A stretch of DNA of 7,109 nt. Source: Anaerolineae bacterium. GTDB lineage: Bacteria; Chloroflexota; Anaerolineae; Aggregatilineales; Phototrophicaceae. Positions within the stretch are counted from its first letter, which is position 1. Each line of letters starts with the position of its first letter. The notes under the pieces are model-generated. The model worked only from the letters and a program-made list of their open reading frames with translations. It made no database searches and was not told the DNA's origin. The DNA is taken from positions 1 to 7,109 of the forward strand of contig JADLHH010000616.1 of assembly GCA_020848855.1 (NCBI GenBank), given 5' to 3'. This document shows, piece by piece, positions 6,440 to 7,109 of the stretch. The position numbers and the translations under genes are program-made.

Positions 6440-6461
6440 GGCGTTCACTTCAATGAACGCC
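6440..6461. repeat. Hairpin just downstream of the leftward F0-b-like gene
   Basis: GGCGTTCA (6440-6447) and TGAACGCC (6454-6461) form a perfect 8-bp stem with a 6-nt loop, 6 nt past the stop of the leftward gene. On the leftward transcript it is followed by TGTTAAAAAG, with no U-tract, so it is more likely a 3'-end stabilising or Rho-assisted element than an intrinsic terminator. Confidence 0.5.
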
Positions 6462-6467
6462 CGTCGG

Positions 6468-7010
6468 TTAATCTTCGGCTTGGTTCGCAGGGCGCACAGG
6501 CACTTCAACGGGCTGGCGCAGTTGCGGCATGGCAATCGGCTGCTGCTGCACCGGCGCTTTGCTCGGCGGCGCGGCATGAACTTCGCTGATGCCGTTGCGG
6601 ACAATCGTCAGCAGCTTGATCAAGTCCTGCTCCAGCTTGCCGAGGCTGTCCACCACGTAGCCGTCCGCGTCTCCCGTAATGCCTTCGGCTTCCTGGCGTG
6701 CCGCTTCGATGATATTCGCGGCGCGGCTCTGCGCGGCTTGCACGGTCGCTTCACGGTCAATCAACTGGTCGCCGCGTTCGCGCGCAATCTGCACCACGCG
6801 GGCGGCTTCTTCATTCGCCTGCGCCAGAATACGGTCACGCTGTGCCAGCACGCGCGCGGCTTTCTCGATTTCTTCAGGAATCGAGATACGCATCTGGTCA
6901 ATCAGTTCCAGCGCGCGTTCTTCGTCGATCATGGTCGACTTGCTGAAGGGGATGTGCCGCCCCTCGTCGATCAAATCCTCCAGCCGATCTACCAGATGTT
7001 GAATGTCCAT
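6468..7010 (-). CDS. Coiled-coil protein related to F-type ATPase b subunit / DivIVA-like (function unknown)
   Basis: A soluble, largely helical protein of 180 residues. The N-terminus (1-50) carries the pattern VDRLEDLIDEGRHIPFSKS, then a block ending in LIDQMRISIPEEI. I associate this with a conserved family in Chloroflexota and Firmicutes, often labelled 'ATPase' or 'ATP synthase subunit b-like' though it has no ATPase motif. A long charged coiled coil follows (about 46-140; EEAARVVQIARERGDQL is typical), then a Pro/Gln-rich and probably disordered tail (145-180). There is no membrane segment, so it is not a true F0 b subunit. The start has an excellent ribosome site, AGGAG (7020-7016), 5 nt from the ATG. 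The gene begins 13 nt after the stop of the preceding minus-strand gene, so the two are probably one operon. Family recognition is fairly confident; the role is unknown. Confidence 0.85.
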   Translation of the reverse strand: MDIQHLVDRLEDLIDEGRHIPFSKSTMIDEERALELIDQMRISIPEEIEKAARVLAQRDRILAQANEEAARVVQIARERGDQLIDREATVQAAQSRAANIIEAARQEAEGITGDADGYVVDSLGKLEQDLIKLLTIVRNGISEVHAAPPSKAPVQQQPIAMPQLRQPVEVPVRPANQAED

Positions 7011-7023
7011 CGCTACTCCTCCC

Positions 7024-7109
7024 TCAATCCCGAATACTGTACGTATAGCCGGGGCTGCTTTGGTTCGCCTTCAGTTCCGCGAACCGCTTCGCCAGCGCGG
7101 CGGCTACAA
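7024..7109 (-). CDS. 3' end of an upstream gene, cut by the window edge (possibly coaD)
   Basis: An open frame runs in from the right edge and stops with TGA at 7026-7024. Only 27 residues are visible: a helical stretch VAAALAKRFAELKANQ and the end SSPGYTYSIRD. The stop overlaps the purine-rich ribosome site of the next gene, which fits an operon. In related genomes I recall the coiled-coil gene following coaD (phosphopantetheine adenylyltransferase), whose C-terminus is a similar 'ALxxRF' helix. The fragment is too short to confirm this. Confidence 0.55.
   Translation of the reverse strand, partial: VAAALAKRFAELKANQSSPGYTYSIRD

Overview
The window looks like chromosomal DNA from a GC-rich bacterium, most likely a member of the Chloroflexota (Anaerolineae-like). 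This rests on recognition of gene families, not on a search: the F0-b-like coiled-coil protein near the right end is a form I associate with Chloroflexota and Firmicutes, and the LuxR/NarL-type two-component pair and the ABC-2 exporter are of a style common there. No RNA gene, CRISPR array, insertion sequence or phage gene was seen. Coding density is high, and gaps between genes are 6 to about 240 bases.

Layout: (1) 33-746, minus strand, a multi-pass membrane protein of unknown function. (2) 747-902, a divergent promoter region. (3) 903-3718, plus strand, a response regulator whose stop overlaps the start of a large membrane histidine kinase; these are a translationally coupled pair. (4) 3719-3818, a short gap with a good sigma70-type promoter enclosed by a nested inverted repeat. 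(5) 3819-6230, plus strand, an ABC transporter ATPase with an odd acidic/basic tail, followed six bases later by its 500-residue two-half membrane permease. (6) 6231-6467, a convergent intergenic region with a strong bidirectional terminator and further hairpins. (7) 6468-7010, minus strand, an F0-b-like coiled-coil protein. Just upstream of it (7024-7109) is the 3' end of another minus-strand gene in the same probable operon.

The central region reads as a sense-and-export module: a membrane kinase with almost no extracellular domain, a NarL-type regulator, and a two-gene ABC-2 exporter. The known parallel is systems such as LnrJK-LnrLMN or DesKR in Bacillus, where a membrane-embedded kinase and a NarL-type regulator control an adjacent exporter or lipid gene. 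That the pair here controls the exporter is inference from adjacency and from the inverted repeat over the exporter promoter. The flanking genes (1) and (7) appear to be independent units.

Nothing here is clearly a new class of system. The least ordinary features are the C-terminal tail of the ATPase, the inverted repeat around its promoter, and the divergent DNA-binding half of the response regulator.
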